Shown: positions 1 through 8,176, numbered from the stretch's first letter. The stretch: DNA of 64,000 nt from CAVQWT01 sp963810815 (GCA_963810815.1 CAWEPB010000014.1:62001-126000), one strand, 5' to 3'. Notes: a model not told the origin generated them from the sequence alone. Numbers and translations are program-made.

Positions 1-1423
1 CCTCGTCCTCGGCGCTCCAGCTGCCGCCCTTGGCCTCGATGGCGTCGCGGCGCACCGTCGCGAGCACCGTCGCGGCCTGCTCGCCGCCCATCACGGAAAT
101 CCTCGCGTTGGGCCACATCCAGAGGAAGCGGGGGTTGAATGCGCGGCCGCACATGCCGTAGTTGCCCGCCCCGTAGCTGCCGCCGATGATCACCGTGAAC
201 TTCGGCACCTTCACGCAGGAGACGGCCATCACCATCTTCGCGCCATCCTTGGCGATGCCGCCGGCCTCGTACTTCTGCCCGACCATGAAGCCGGTGATGT
301 TCTGCAGGAACACCAGCGGAATGCCGCGCTGGCCGCAGAGCTCGACGAAGTGGGCGCCCTTCTGCGCCGATTCGGAGTACAGCACGCCGTTGTTGGCGAC
401 CACGCCGACCGGATAGCCGTACAGCCGCGCGAACCCGGTCACCAGCGTCGCGCCGTAGCGGGCCTTGAACTCGTCGAACTCGCTGCCATCGACGATGCGG
501 GCGATGACCTCGCGCACGTCGTAGGGCTTGCGGATGTCGGCGTTGATCACGCCGTAGAGCTCGTCGACCGGGAACTTCGGCGGCGCCGGCGGCGCGACGT
601 CCAGCGCGACCGTCTTGCGGCGGTTCAGGTGACCGACGATGCCGCGCGCGATCGCGAGCGCGTGGTGGTCGTTCTGCGCGTAGTGGTCGGCGACGCCCGA
701 CACCCGCGTGTGCACGTCGGCGCCGCCCAGCGCCTCGGCGGTGACGATCTCCCCGGTGGCGGCCTTCACCAGCGGCGGTCCGGCGAGGAAGATCGTCCCC
801 TGCTCGCGCACGATGATCGACTCGTCGGCCATCGCCGGCACGTACGCGCCGCCGGCGGTGCAGGAACCCATGACGACGGCGATCTGCGGGATTCCCTCCG
901 CCGACATCGTCGCCTGGTTGTAGAAGATCCGGCCGAAGTGGTCGCGGTCGGGGAACACGTCGAACTGGTTGGGCAGGTTCGCGCCCCCCGAATCGACGAG
1001 GTAGATGCAAGGGACGCCGTTCTCGCGCGCGATGTCCTGCGCCCGCAGGTGCTTCTTCACCGTCAGCGGAAAGTAGGTGCCGCCCTTGACGGTGGCGTCG
1101 TTGCAGACGATCACGCATTCGCGACCGGCCACGCGGCCCATGCCGGTGATGATGCCGGCGGCGGCGATGGTGTCGTCGTACATGCCGTGCGCGGCGAGCG
1201 CCGAGAATTCGAGGAACGGGCTGCCCGGATCGAGCAGCGCGCGGATGCGGTCGCGCGGCAGCAGCTTGCCCCGGGCGACGTGCTTCGCGCACGCGGCGGC
1301 GCCCCCGCCCTGCTCGACCGTGGCGATCTTCGCGCGGAGGTCGGCGACGAGCGCGCTCATCGCCGCGCGGTTCTGCGCGAACGTCTCGCTGCGGGTGTCG
1401 AGCTTCGATTCGAGGGCGGGCAT
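1..1423 (-). CDS. liuB: Methylcrotonyl-CoA carboxylase carboxyltransferase (beta) subunit, C-terminus cut by window edge
   Basis: Transfers the carboxyl group from carboxybiotin to 3-methylcrotonyl-CoA in leucine degradation; it works in the cytoplasm with a biotin-carrying alpha subunit not in this window. About 474 residues are visible of a family length near 535, so the last ~60 lie beyond base 1. Translation from the ATG at 1423 gives typical carboxyltransferase signatures: a SGGANLPNQFDVFPD stretch, an oxyanion-loop-like MGSCTAGGAYVPAM, and NITGFMVGQKYEAGGIAKDG in the second half. It follows isovaleryl-CoA dehydrogenase in the same operon, which favours methylcrotonyl-CoA over propionyl- or geranyl-CoA as substrate. 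A geranyl-CoA carboxylase subunit is the main alternative, less likely in this context. Confidence 0.93.
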   Translation of the reverse strand, partial: MPALESKLDTRSETFAQNRAAMSALVADLRAKIATVEQGGGAAACAKHVARGKLLPRDRIRALLDPGSPFLEFSALAAHGMYDDTIAAAGIITGMGRVAGRECVIVCNDATVKGGTYFPLTVKKHLRAQDIARENGVPCIYLVDSGGANLPNQFDVFPDRDHFGRIFYNQATMSAEGIPQIAVVMGSCTAGGAYVPAMADESIIVREQGTIFLAGPPLVKAATGEIVTAEALGGADVHTRVSGVADHYAQNDHHALAIARGIVGHLNRRKTVALDVAPPAPPKFPVDELYGVINADIRKPYDVREVIARIVDGSEFDEFKARYGATLVTGFARLYGYPVGVVANNGVLYSESAQKGAHFVELCGQRGIPLVFLQNITGFMVGQKYEAGGIAKDGAKMVMAVSCVKVPKFTVIIGGSYGAGNYGMCGRAFNPRFLWMWPNARISVMGGEQAATVLATVRRDAIEAKGGSWSAEDE

Positions 1424-1442
1424 GGCGGTCGGTGGCGGGGCG

Positions 1443-2096
1443 TCAGCGCGCGCGGACGGGAGCGGAGGCGGCGGGCAGCGGGTGGCCGGGCATCAGGTCG
1501 TACGGATGGCGCCAGCCCGGCAGCGCGGCGAGCCGCGCCAGCCAGTCGCGGACGTTAGGATACCCGTTCCAGTCGACCCCGAGTTCGTCGGCGAAGTACA
1601 GGTAGCCGCAGCACGAGAGGTCGGCGATGGTGGTCCGGTCGCCGACGATCCACGCGCGTCCGGCGAGGTGGGCGTCGAGCACGCCCCACGCCGCCTGCGC
1701 GCGCTTGCCGAACTCGGCCACGACCGCCGGATCGGGATTCGGCGCAAAGGTCCGCATGAACCGGTACGTCGCCGTGTAGCTCGTCAGCTTGTGGTTGTCC
1801 CAGAACAGCCAGCGCAGGATCTCGCGGCGCTCGTCGTCGTCGCGGGCGCCGAAGCGCGCAAGCGTTCCGGCGAGGTAGTCGAGGATCACCCCGGACTGCG
1901 CCAGCCGTCGGCCGCCGTGCTCGAGCAGCGGTACCTCGCCCATCACGTTGACCGCGCGAAAGGCCGCGGTCCGGGTTTCGCCCCCGAAGAAGTCGACGAA
2001 CCGGGGCGACCAGTCGGCGCCGGCGAGTTCGAGCGCCAGCGCCGCCTTGTACGCGTTGCCGGACTGGGCGAAGCACCAGAGCGTGTACTCGGCCAC
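1443..2096 (-). CDS. Glutathione S-transferase family protein
   Basis: A 217-residue cytosolic GST. The N-terminal thioredoxin-like half (about 1-80) has the GST pattern VNVMGEVPLLEHGGRRLAQS, with the cis-Pro before the sheet and a Gln-Ser pair that usually contacts the glutathione gamma-glutamyl group. The helical C-terminal half carries the N-capping DRTTIADLSCCGY motif. The start is GTG at 2096, only 3 nt beyond the stop of the upstream HCCA-isomerase/VOC gene, so the two are translationally close. The neighbour is itself a kappa-GST-like enzyme, so both may use glutathione in the same catabolic branch; that link is inference. The substrate is unknown. Confidence 0.85.
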   Translation of the reverse strand: MAEYTLWCFAQSGNAYKAALALELAGADWSPRFVDFFGGETRTAAFRAVNVMGEVPLLEHGGRRLAQSGVILDYLAGTLARFGARDDDERREILRWLFWDNHKLTSYTATYRFMRTFAPNPDPAVVAEFGKRAQAAWGVLDAHLAGRAWIVGDRTTIADLSCCGYLYFADELGVDWNGYPNVRDWLARLAALPGWRHPYDLMPGHPLPAASAPVRAR

Positions 2097-2099
2097 GGC

Positions 2100-3113
2100 T
2101 CAGCCTCCCGCGCGCGCGGGCGCGGCGAGCGGAGTCCACAGCTCGACCAGGTTGCCGGCGGGATCGCGCAGGTGCGCCACCCGCTGGCGCCACGCGGCCT
2201 GGTCGTGCGGCGTGCGCACGAACGCCACGCCGCGCGCCGCGAGCTTCGCGTGCATCCGGTCGACGTCGTCGACCCGAAGGCAGACGACGCCGGCGTCGCC
2301 GGCGCGCGGCGGCGAGCGCCCGACGACCGCGCCCATCGTCGCCTCGGCGCACAGCGCGAGCTTCGCCCCGGCGGTCGCGAACTCGGCGTAGATCCCGGGA
2401 ACGTCGACGGCCAGCGCGAGATCGAGCATGTCGCGGTAGAACGCGACCGCGGCCGGGAGGTCGCCGACGACGAGGCGCAGGTGCGAGACGGCGAGCACGC
2501 GGCCGTCGCGCGGCGCGGTCGCCGCGAGCCTGCGTTCGAGCTGGTCGAAGCGGTCGAGCCCCCAGAAGGGCTCGCCGTCGACGACCATGAACGGCGAGCC
2601 GAACACGCCGCGCGCGATCGCCGCCTCGGTCTCCCGCTTCAACGCGTCCTTCCACACCGGGTCGTCGACGGCGGCACGCGCCGCCGCCGCGTCGACGCCG
2701 GCTTCGGCGGCCACCGCGACGGCGACGTCGACCGCCGAGATGTCGCGGTCGTCGACCCAGTAGGCGCGGAAGAGCGCCTGCGCGACGGGCACCGCGCGCG
2801 CAGGATCGGACGACTTCAGCCACAGCACGATGCGCGCCGCCGCCTGCGTCGGGATCGGGAACTTCGACGGCATGCGGAACCCGGAGATGCCGTGATGCCG
2901 CGCGCTGCGCTCGAAATCGAGCTTCGAGTACTCGCCCTTCAGCGGGATCGTCGTCAGCGGCGCGGTGCCCACGTGCTTGAACACGACGCCCAGCAGCATC
3001 GGCTTCCAGTCGACGCCGCGGCCGTGGCGCGCGGCGAGCGCGTCGATCCGCTGCGCGGCGAGGTAGCCGTAGGGCGAGCTGAAATCGAAGAAGAACTCCA
3101 CCGGTGCGGGCAT
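2100..3113 (-). CDS. Fusion of 2-hydroxychromene-2-carboxylate isomerase-like (DsbA-fold) and VOC/glyoxalase domains
   Basis: A 337-residue protein made of two domains. Residues 1-200 match the HCCA isomerase/kappa-GST family: the FFFDFSSPYGYLAAQRI start holds the Ser12 position that acts in the isomerase, and GVFGSPFMVV holds the cis-Pro loop facing glutathione. Residues about 203-330 form a vicinal-oxygen-chelate half module (LRLVVGDLPAAVAFYRDMLD ... HLRDPAGNLVELW), as in glyoxalase I and extradiol dioxygenases. HCCA isomerases are normally about 200 residues and free-standing. The reading frame is open further upstream, but that part overlaps the acyl-CoA dehydrogenase gene antiphase, so the ATG at 3113 is the real start. 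The reaction in this operon is unknown; a glutathione-dependent isomerisation is inferred. Confidence 0.88.
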   Translation of the reverse strand: MPAPVEFFFDFSSPYGYLAAQRIDALAARHGRGVDWKPMLLGVVFKHVGTAPLTTIPLKGEYSKLDFERSARHHGISGFRMPSKFPIPTQAAARIVLWLKSSDPARAVPVAQALFRAYWVDDRDISAVDVAVAVAAEAGVDAAAARAAVDDPVWKDALKRETEAAIARGVFGSPFMVVDGEPFWGLDRFDQLERRLAATAPRDGRVLAVSHLRLVVGDLPAAVAFYRDMLDLALAVDVPGIYAEFATAGAKLALCAEATMGAVVGRSPPRAGDAGVVCLRVDDVDRMHAKLAARGVAFVRTPHDQAAWRQRVAHLRDPAGNLVELWTPLAAPARAGG

Positions 3114-3127
3114 CGTCGTCCTCTCGT

Positions 3128-4261
3128 TCACGCCAGCAGCGCGCGGCCGATGACGAGCCGCTGGATCTCGCTGGTGCCTTCGTAGATCTGGCAGACCCGG
3201 ACGTCGCGCCAGATGCGCTCGACCGGGAAGTCGTTGACGTAGCCGTAGCCGCCGTGGACCTGGATCGCCGCGGAGCAGACCCGTTCGGCCATCTCCGACG
3301 CAAACAGCTTGGCCATCGACGCCTCCTTGAGGCACGGCTGCCCGGCGTCGCGCAGCGCGGCGGCGTGCAGCACCAGCTGCCGCGCGGCCTCGACCTCGAC
3401 CGCCATGTCGGCCAGCTTGAAATTGATGGCCTGGTGGTCGGCGAGCACCTTGCCGAAGCTCGTCCGCTCCTTCGCGTAGGCGAGCGCGGCCTCGAGCGCG
3501 GCGCGGGCCATCCCCACCGCCTGCGCGGCGATGCCGATGCGGCCGGCCTCGAGGTTCGACAGTGCGATCCGGTAACCCTCGCCTTCCGCGCCCAGCCGGT
3601 TGGCGGCGGGGACGCGGCAATCCTCGAACACGATCTGCGCGGTGTCGGACGCGCGCTGGCCGAGCTTGTCCTCGACGCGGGCGACGACGTAGCCGGGGGT
3701 CGCCGTGTCGACGATGAAGCCCGATATTCCCTTCTTGCCGGCGCCGCGGTCGGTGACCGCGAACACCACGGCGACGTCGGCGTGCTTCCCGGTGGTGATG
3801 AACTGCTTGACGCCGCTGAGGACGTAGTCGTCGCCGTCGCGGTCGGCGCGCGTCGTGATCGCGCCGGCGTCGGAGCCCACGTGCGGCTCGGTCAGGCAGA
3901 AGCAGCCCAGCGCCTCGCCGCGCGCCAGCGGAACCAGCCAGCGGGCCTTCTGCGCGTCGGTGCCGTAGGCGTTGATCGGTCCGCACACCACCGAGTTCTG
4001 CACGCTGACGATGGTGCTCGTCGCGCCGTCGCCGGCGGCGATTTCCTCGAGCGCCAGCGCGAGCGACACGTAGTCCATGCCGGCGCCGCCCCAGCGCTCG
4101 GGCACGACCATTCCCAGCGCGCCCAGCTCGCCCAGCGCCGCGAGTTCCTCGCGCGGAAAGTGGTGTTCGCGGTCCCAGCGCGCCGCGTGGGGCGCGAGCT
4201 GCTCCTGCGCGAACGCGCGCATGGTGTCGCGGATCAGGGTCTGTTCTTCGGTCAGCAGCAT
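3128..4261 (-). CDS. Acyl-CoA dehydrogenase (short/branched-chain type)
   Basis: A 377-residue FAD enzyme that forms the alpha-beta double bond of an acyl-CoA and passes electrons to ETF. Visible signatures are LTEPHVGSDAGAI for FAD/substrate contact, RTSFGKVLADHQAINFKLAD, and the C-terminal QIYEGTSEIQRLVIGRAL, in which Glu361 is the catalytic base as in short-chain acyl-CoA dehydrogenases. This differs from the isovaleryl-CoA dehydrogenase in the same operon, whose base lies on a different helix, so the two act on different substrates; 2-methylbutyryl-, isobutyryl- or butyryl-CoA are candidates. The start is the ATG at 4261; the open frame upstream is only the GC-rich spacer. Confidence 0.92.
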   Translation of the reverse strand: MLLTEEQTLIRDTMRAFAQEQLAPHAARWDREHHFPREELAALGELGALGMVVPERWGGAGMDYVSLALALEEIAAGDGATSTIVSVQNSVVCGPINAYGTDAQKARWLVPLARGEALGCFCLTEPHVGSDAGAITTRADRDGDDYVLSGVKQFITTGKHADVAVVFAVTDRGAGKKGISGFIVDTATPGYVVARVEDKLGQRASDTAQIVFEDCRVPAANRLGAEGEGYRIALSNLEAGRIGIAAQAVGMARAALEAALAYAKERTSFGKVLADHQAINFKLADMAVEVEAARQLVLHAAALRDAGQPCLKEASMAKLFASEMAERVCSAAIQVHGGYGYVNDFPVERIWRDVRVCQIYEGTSEIQRLVIGRALLA

Positions 4262-4436
4262 GGGAGGTCCGGGGTCGTCGGGCGCGGCGGCGCGGCGCCC
4301 GGGTTGGGTGGACGGATCGGCGGGTGGGCGCGCCGATGGGGCCGCCGGACGGGCCACGGACGGGCCCTCCGGCGGCCCCCCTGAGCGGCCGGCCGGCGGG
4401 CCGGCCGACGGGCGGCGACGCGGATCGCGCCGGTGC
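4262..4436. other. GC-extreme spacer with short GGCCGG/GACGGGCC repeats
   Basis: This 175-nt gap inside an otherwise tightly packed operon is almost pure G+C. It is built from short reiterated words: ggccggcgggccggcc around 4387-4402, and gacggg repeated around 4348, 4359 and 4407. The segments can fold into strong hairpins on either strand. No T-tract follows them, so it is not a standard intrinsic terminator. All frames read as low-complexity Pro/Ala/Gly and do not resemble a protein. It may weaken read-through from the exporter gene into the acyl-CoA dehydrogenase gene, or it may be neutral slippage DNA. Confidence 0.4.
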
Positions 4437-5066
4437 TCATCGCCGGTCGTCCGTGACGAGCTTGGCGGCGATGCCGGCGAATACCGCGGCCATCGCCCAG
4501 CGCTGCGCGGCCGCCCACGCCGGGCGCAGTGCGAGCCAGCGCGCGATGCCGGCCGCCGCGAGGATGAAGAGCCCGTCGCCGACCAGCGAGATGACGATCT
4601 GCGTCGCCCCCAGCGCCAGCGACTGCGCGAACACGCTGCCGCGGGCCGGGTCGACGAACTGCGGGAACAGCGCGATGTAGAACAGCGCCACCTTCGGGTT
4701 GAGGATGCTGGTGAAGAGTCCGATGCGGAACAGCCGTGCCGGCGGATCGGCGGGCAGCGGGCGCGGCGAGAAGACGCCGCCGCCGGCGCGCAGCGTGTCC
4801 CAGGCAAGGTAGACGAGGTACGCGGCGCCGGCCCAGCGCAGCGCGTCGTACGCGACGGGCACCGCGGCCAGCACCGCGGACAGCCCGGCCGCCGCCGCCA
4901 CGATGTGGAACACGAAGCCCAGCGCGGTCCCGGCGAGCGAGACGAAGCCCGCGGCGCGGCCCTGGCACAGCGTGCGCGACACCAGGTAGAGCAGGTTCGG
5001 GCCGGGCGTGAGCACGAGCATCACGCTGGCGACGACGAACAGCAGCCAGGCGTCGAAGGCGGGCAT
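4437..5066 (-). CDS. LysE/RhtB-family amino-acid exporter
   Basis: A 209-residue inner-membrane protein with about six hydrophobic segments. It carries the family hallmark TPGPNLLYLVSRTL near residue 20-33 and a second conserved loop SILNPKVALFYIALFPQFV near 120-138. RhtB-type members export small neutral amino acids or related metabolites such as homoserine, threonine or leucine. It lies on the same strand between the thiolase and acyl-CoA dehydrogenase genes of a leucine/isovalerate operon. Export of excess branched-chain amino acid or an acid intermediate is a reasonable guess, but the substrate cannot be read from sequence. The ATG at 5066 gives the standard family length. Confidence 0.88.
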   Translation of the reverse strand: MPAFDAWLLFVVASVMLVLTPGPNLLYLVSRTLCQGRAAGFVSLAGTALGFVFHIVAAAAGLSAVLAAVPVAYDALRWAGAAYLVYLAWDTLRAGGGVFSPRPLPADPPARLFRIGLFTSILNPKVALFYIALFPQFVDPARGSVFAQSLALGATQIVISLVGDGLFILAAAGIARWLALRPAWAAAQRWAMAAVFAGIAAKLVTDDRR

Positions 5067-5129
5067 GGTGGACGGTCGCGGTGCGTTGCGGGGTGCGATC
5101 GGAGACGGCCGCGCCCGGCGTCGTCCCGA

Positions 5130-6314
5130 TCAGGCCAGCTCGACCGCGAGCGCCGTCGCTTCGCCGCCGCCGATGCACAGCGACGCCACGCCGCGCTTCA
5201 GCCCGCGCTTGCGCAGTGCCCCGAGGAGCGTCACGACGATCCGCGCGCCCGAGGCGCCGATCGGGTGACCCAGCGCGCAGGCCCCGCCGTGGACGTTGAC
5301 GCGGTCGTGCGGCAGCGCGAGCTCCTTCATCGCCGCCATGGTCACGACGGCGAACGCCTCGTTGATCTCCCACAGGTCGACGTCGGCGACGGTCCAGCCG
5401 GTCCGCGCCAGCAGCTTGCGGATCGCGCCGATCGGCGCCGTCGTGAACAGGCCCGGTTCCTGCGCGTGCGTCGCGTGGCCGTGGATCACCGCGAGGGACT
5501 TGAGCCCGCGCTTCTCCGCCGTCGACCGCCGCATCAGCACCAGCGCCGCGGCGCCGTCCGAGATCGAGCTCGAGTTCGCCGCGGTGACGGTGCCGTCCTT
5601 GCGAAACGCGGGCTTCAGCAGCGGGATCTTTTCCGGCGCGGCCTTGGCCGGCTGCTCGTCCTTGTCGTGGACGACCTCCCCCTTGCGACCCGCCACCGTC
5701 ACCGGTGCGATCTCCCAGGCGAAGCTGCCGTCGTTGTTGGCGGCGAGCGCGCGCGACAGCGACGCCAGCGCGAACTCGTCCTGCGCCGCGCGGGTGAACG
5801 CGAACGAGGTCGCGCATTCCTCGGCGAAGGTGCCCATCAGCCGGCCCTTGTCGTACGCGTCCTCGAGTCCGTCGAGGAACATGTGGTCGTAGACCGTCTG
5901 GTGCCCCATCCGGTAGCCGGTGCGGGCCTTCGGCATCAGGTACGGCGCGTTCGACATCGACTCCATGCCGCCGGCGACGATGACCTCGTCGGAGCCGGCC
6001 ACCAGCGCGTCGTGCGCCAGCATCGTCGCCTCCATCGCCGAGCCGCACATCTTGTTGACGGTGGTGCAGCCGGTCGCCAGCGGCAGCCCGGCCTTCAGCG
6101 CCGCCTGCCGGGCCGGCGCCTGGCCCTGCCCCGCGGGCAGCACGCAGCCGAAGATCGTCTTGCCGACGTCGGCCGGCGCGACCCCGGCGCGCGCGACGGC
6201 AGCGCGGATCGCGACGGCGCCGAGTTCGCTGGCGGCGAGCGACGCGAAATCGCCCTGGAAGCCGCCCATCGGCGTGCGGGCGGCGCCGACGATGACGACC
6301 GGATCGTTTAGCAT
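5130..6314 (-). CDS. Acetyl-CoA C-acyltransferase (thiolase)
   Basis: A 394-residue thiolase that condenses or cleaves acyl-CoA/acetyl-CoA in the cytoplasm. It shows the nucleophile site TTVNKMCGSAMEA (Cys near 90), the NEAFAVV histidine-loop neighbour, and the C-terminal GGACALGHPIGASGAR block with the catalytic His and Cys. The length is typical of AtoB/PhaA-type biosynthetic or degradative thiolases. In this operon it would deal with acetoacetyl-CoA or 2-methylacetoacetyl-CoA from branched-chain breakdown. With phaC 4 kb away it might also supply acetoacetyl-CoA for PHB, though no phaB reductase is visible here. The ATG at 6314 lies 8 nt after the stop of the upstream gene. Confidence 0.93.
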   Translation of the reverse strand: MLNDPVVIVGAARTPMGGFQGDFASLAASELGAVAIRAAVARAGVAPADVGKTIFGCVLPAGQGQAPARQAALKAGLPLATGCTTVNKMCGSAMEATMLAHDALVAGSDEVIVAGGMESMSNAPYLMPKARTGYRMGHQTVYDHMFLDGLEDAYDKGRLMGTFAEECATSFAFTRAAQDEFALASLSRALAANNDGSFAWEIAPVTVAGRKGEVVHDKDEQPAKAAPEKIPLLKPAFRKDGTVTAANSSSISDGAAALVLMRRSTAEKRGLKSLAVIHGHATHAQEPGLFTTAPIGAIRKLLARTGWTVADVDLWEINEAFAVVTMAAMKELALPHDRVNVHGGACALGHPIGASGARIVVTLLGALRKRGLKRGVASLCIGGGEATALAVELA

Positions 6315-6322
6315 CGGGAACC

Positions 6323-7498
6323 TCACTTCGTTTCGTTGAAGAGTTCGCGGCCGATCAGCATCCGGCGGATCTCGCTGGTGCCGGCGCCGATCTCGTAGAG
6401 CTTGGCGTCGCGCCACAGGCGACCGGCCGGGTAGTCGTTGATGTAGCCGTTGCCGCCGAGGCACTGGATCGCCTCGCCGGCCATCCAGGTCGCCTTCTCC
6501 GACGCGTACAGGATCGCGCCGGCGGCGTCCTTGCGCGCCGCGCTGCCGCCGTGCCCGCGGTCGAGGGACTGGGCGACCGCGTAGACGTAGGACCGGCAGG
6601 CCTGCATCGTCGTGTACATGTCGGCGAGCTTGCCCTGCATCAGCTGGAACTCGCCGATCGGCTGGCCGAACTGGGTGCGCTCGTGGACGTAGGGCACGAC
6701 GACGTCCATGCACGCCGCCATGATGCCCAGCGACCCGCCGGCGAGCACCGCGCGCTCGTAGTCGAGCCCGCTCATCAGGATGTTGACGCCGCGGCCCTCG
6801 GCGCCCATCACGTTCTCTGCCGGCACCGCGCAGTCCTCGAACACCAGCTCGCAGGTATTGGACCCGCGCATGCCCAGCTTGTCCAGCTTCGGTGCCGTCG
6901 TGAATCCCGGCATGCCCTTCTCGATCAGGAACGCCGTGATTCCGCGCGCGCCGGCCTGCGCGTCGGTCTTGGCGTAGACGACCAGCGTGTCGGCGTCCGG
7001 GCCGTTGGTGATCCACATCTTGCTGCCGTTGAGCAGCCAGCGTTCGCCGTCGCGGCGCGCGGTGAGGCGCATCGACACGACGTCGGAGCCGGCGCCGGGC
7101 TCGCTCATCGCCAGCGCGCCGACGTGCTCGCCCGAGATCAGCTTCGGCAGGTACCTGCGCTTCTGCTCCGGGCTCGCGTTGCGCTTGATCTGGTTGACGC
7201 AGAGGTTCGAGTGCGCGCCGTACGACAGGCCGACCGAGCCCGACGCCCGCGACACCTCCTCCATCGCGATCACGTGCGCGAGGTAGCCCATGCCGGCGCC
7301 GCCGTCCTCCTCGGGCACGGTGATGCCGAGGAGGCCGAGGTCGCCCATCTTGCGCCAGAGGTCGGCGGGGAACTGGTTGGTCCGGTCGATCTCGGCGGCG
7401 CGCGGTGCGATCTCGTCGGCGGCAAACTGCTGCACGGTCGCGCGCAGCATGTCCAGGGTCTCGCCGTGATGGAAGTCGATCGAGGGAACGTTCGGCAT
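6323..7498 (-). CDS. liuA: Isovaleryl-CoA dehydrogenase
   Basis: A 391-residue FAD acyl-CoA dehydrogenase converting isovaleryl-CoA to 3-methylcrotonyl-CoA, the substrate of the carboxylase at the left edge. Two things separate it from its paralogue at 3128-4261. The segment SGLDYERAVLAGG carries the glutamate that is the catalytic base in isovaleryl-CoA dehydrogenases, at about residue 246. The C-terminal motif is EIGAGTSEIRRM, with Gly where most acyl-CoA dehydrogenases have the base. MSEPGAGSDVVSM and CLGGNGYINDYPAGRLWRD are also typical. The gene sits second to third in the liuR-led operon. Confidence 0.95.
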   Translation of the reverse strand: MPNVPSIDFHHGETLDMLRATVQQFAADEIAPRAAEIDRTNQFPADLWRKMGDLGLLGITVPEEDGGAGMGYLAHVIAMEEVSRASGSVGLSYGAHSNLCVNQIKRNASPEQKRRYLPKLISGEHVGALAMSEPGAGSDVVSMRLTARRDGERWLLNGSKMWITNGPDADTLVVYAKTDAQAGARGITAFLIEKGMPGFTTAPKLDKLGMRGSNTCELVFEDCAVPAENVMGAEGRGVNILMSGLDYERAVLAGGSLGIMAACMDVVVPYVHERTQFGQPIGEFQLMQGKLADMYTTMQACRSYVYAVAQSLDRGHGGSAARKDAAGAILYASEKATWMAGEAIQCLGGNGYINDYPAGRLWRDAKLYEIGAGTSEIRRMLIGRELFNETK

Positions 7499-7544
7499 GG
7501 CGGTTCCGGTTCGTGGATCGTTGGCCTGGGGGACGCCGGCGGAT

Positions 7545-8018
7545 TCAGGCGTCCGGCTGCCCGTGCATGACCATCAGGGTCTGCTGCATCAATGCGACCA
7601 GCGTGCGCCGGCCGCCCTCCTCGGCGTGCACCTCGCCGCGGACGATGCACAGCCGCCGGCCGGGCTTGACGACGAATCCTTCCGCGACCAGCCGTTCCCC
7701 CCGCGCCGGCGCGAGCAGGTTGAGCTTGAACTCGACCGAAAGCACCGAGCTGTCGGCGGGGAACAGCGTGAACCCCGCGTAGCCGCCCGCCGAATCGACG
7801 ATCGCCGCGATGACGCCCGCGTGGACGTAGCCGTGCTGCTGGGCGACCTCCGGCCGCGGCGTGAGTTCGATCGCGCAGTAACCGGGCTCGACCGCCGCGA
7901 GACGCGCCCCGAGCGTGGCCATCGCCCCCTGCCGCACGAAGCTTGCGCGGACCCGCGCCTCCCAGTCCGGGCTCGGCGGGTCGAAGACGGGTGGAGCGGC
8001 GGTGGCGGGTAGCGGCAT
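7545..8018 (-). CDS. PaaI-type hotdog-fold acyl-CoA thioesterase
   Basis: A 157-residue single hotdog domain. The central helix motif GYVHAGVIAAIVDSAGGYAG contains the Asp typical of PaaI-like thioesterases, followed by VEFKLNLLAPARGERLVAEG. Such enzymes release CoA from dead-end or excess acyl-CoA esters. It is the first structural gene after the operator-bearing promoter at 8106-8134, so it should be the first LiuR-controlled cistron. The ATG at 8018 leaves a 71-nt leader after the predicted -10 box. The exact acyl substrate is unknown. Confidence 0.86.
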   Translation of the reverse strand: MPLPATAAPPVFDPPSPDWEARVRASFVRQGAMATLGARLAAVEPGYCAIELTPRPEVAQQHGYVHAGVIAAIVDSAGGYAGFTLFPADSSVLSVEFKLNLLAPARGERLVAEGFVVKPGRRLCIVRGEVHAEEGGRRTLVALMQQTLMVMHGQPDA

Positions 8019-8105
8019 GGTCGCGGTGGTGGAGGACGTCCGGCGGGGAGCGCAGCCGGACCGCGGCGGTAACGCCCGTCGTCCGGGATTGCGCGTGGGT
8101 GCGCG

Positions 8106-8134
8106 ATTGTGAATTCCGTTTACGTAAACGTCAA
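8106..8134 (-). promoter_or_regulatory. Promoter of the liu operon with overlapping LiuR-type operator
   Basis: Read on the minus strand there is a -35 TTGACG (8129-8134), exactly 17 nt of spacer, and a -10 CACAAT (8106-8111), pointing into the thioesterase gene. The spacer and -35 hold a perfect 14-bp palindrome, CGTTTACGTAAACG (8117-8130), and the wider 16-mer TTGACGTTTACGTAAA is a near-palindrome of the ACGT-N4-ACGT form reported for LiuR-family sites. An operator lying between -35 and -10 is the usual arrangement for MerR-family regulators, and the gene just upstream encodes one. Binding itself is inferred. Confidence 0.8.
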
Positions 8135-8176
8135 CTTTTCAGGGGCCTCGCCCCGGGCTTCGGCCGCGTCACCCGG

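Noticed and set aside
3104..4384. Long plus-strand frames across the left operon
   Set aside because: They overlap several genes antisense and have biased Arg/Ala composition without motifs.
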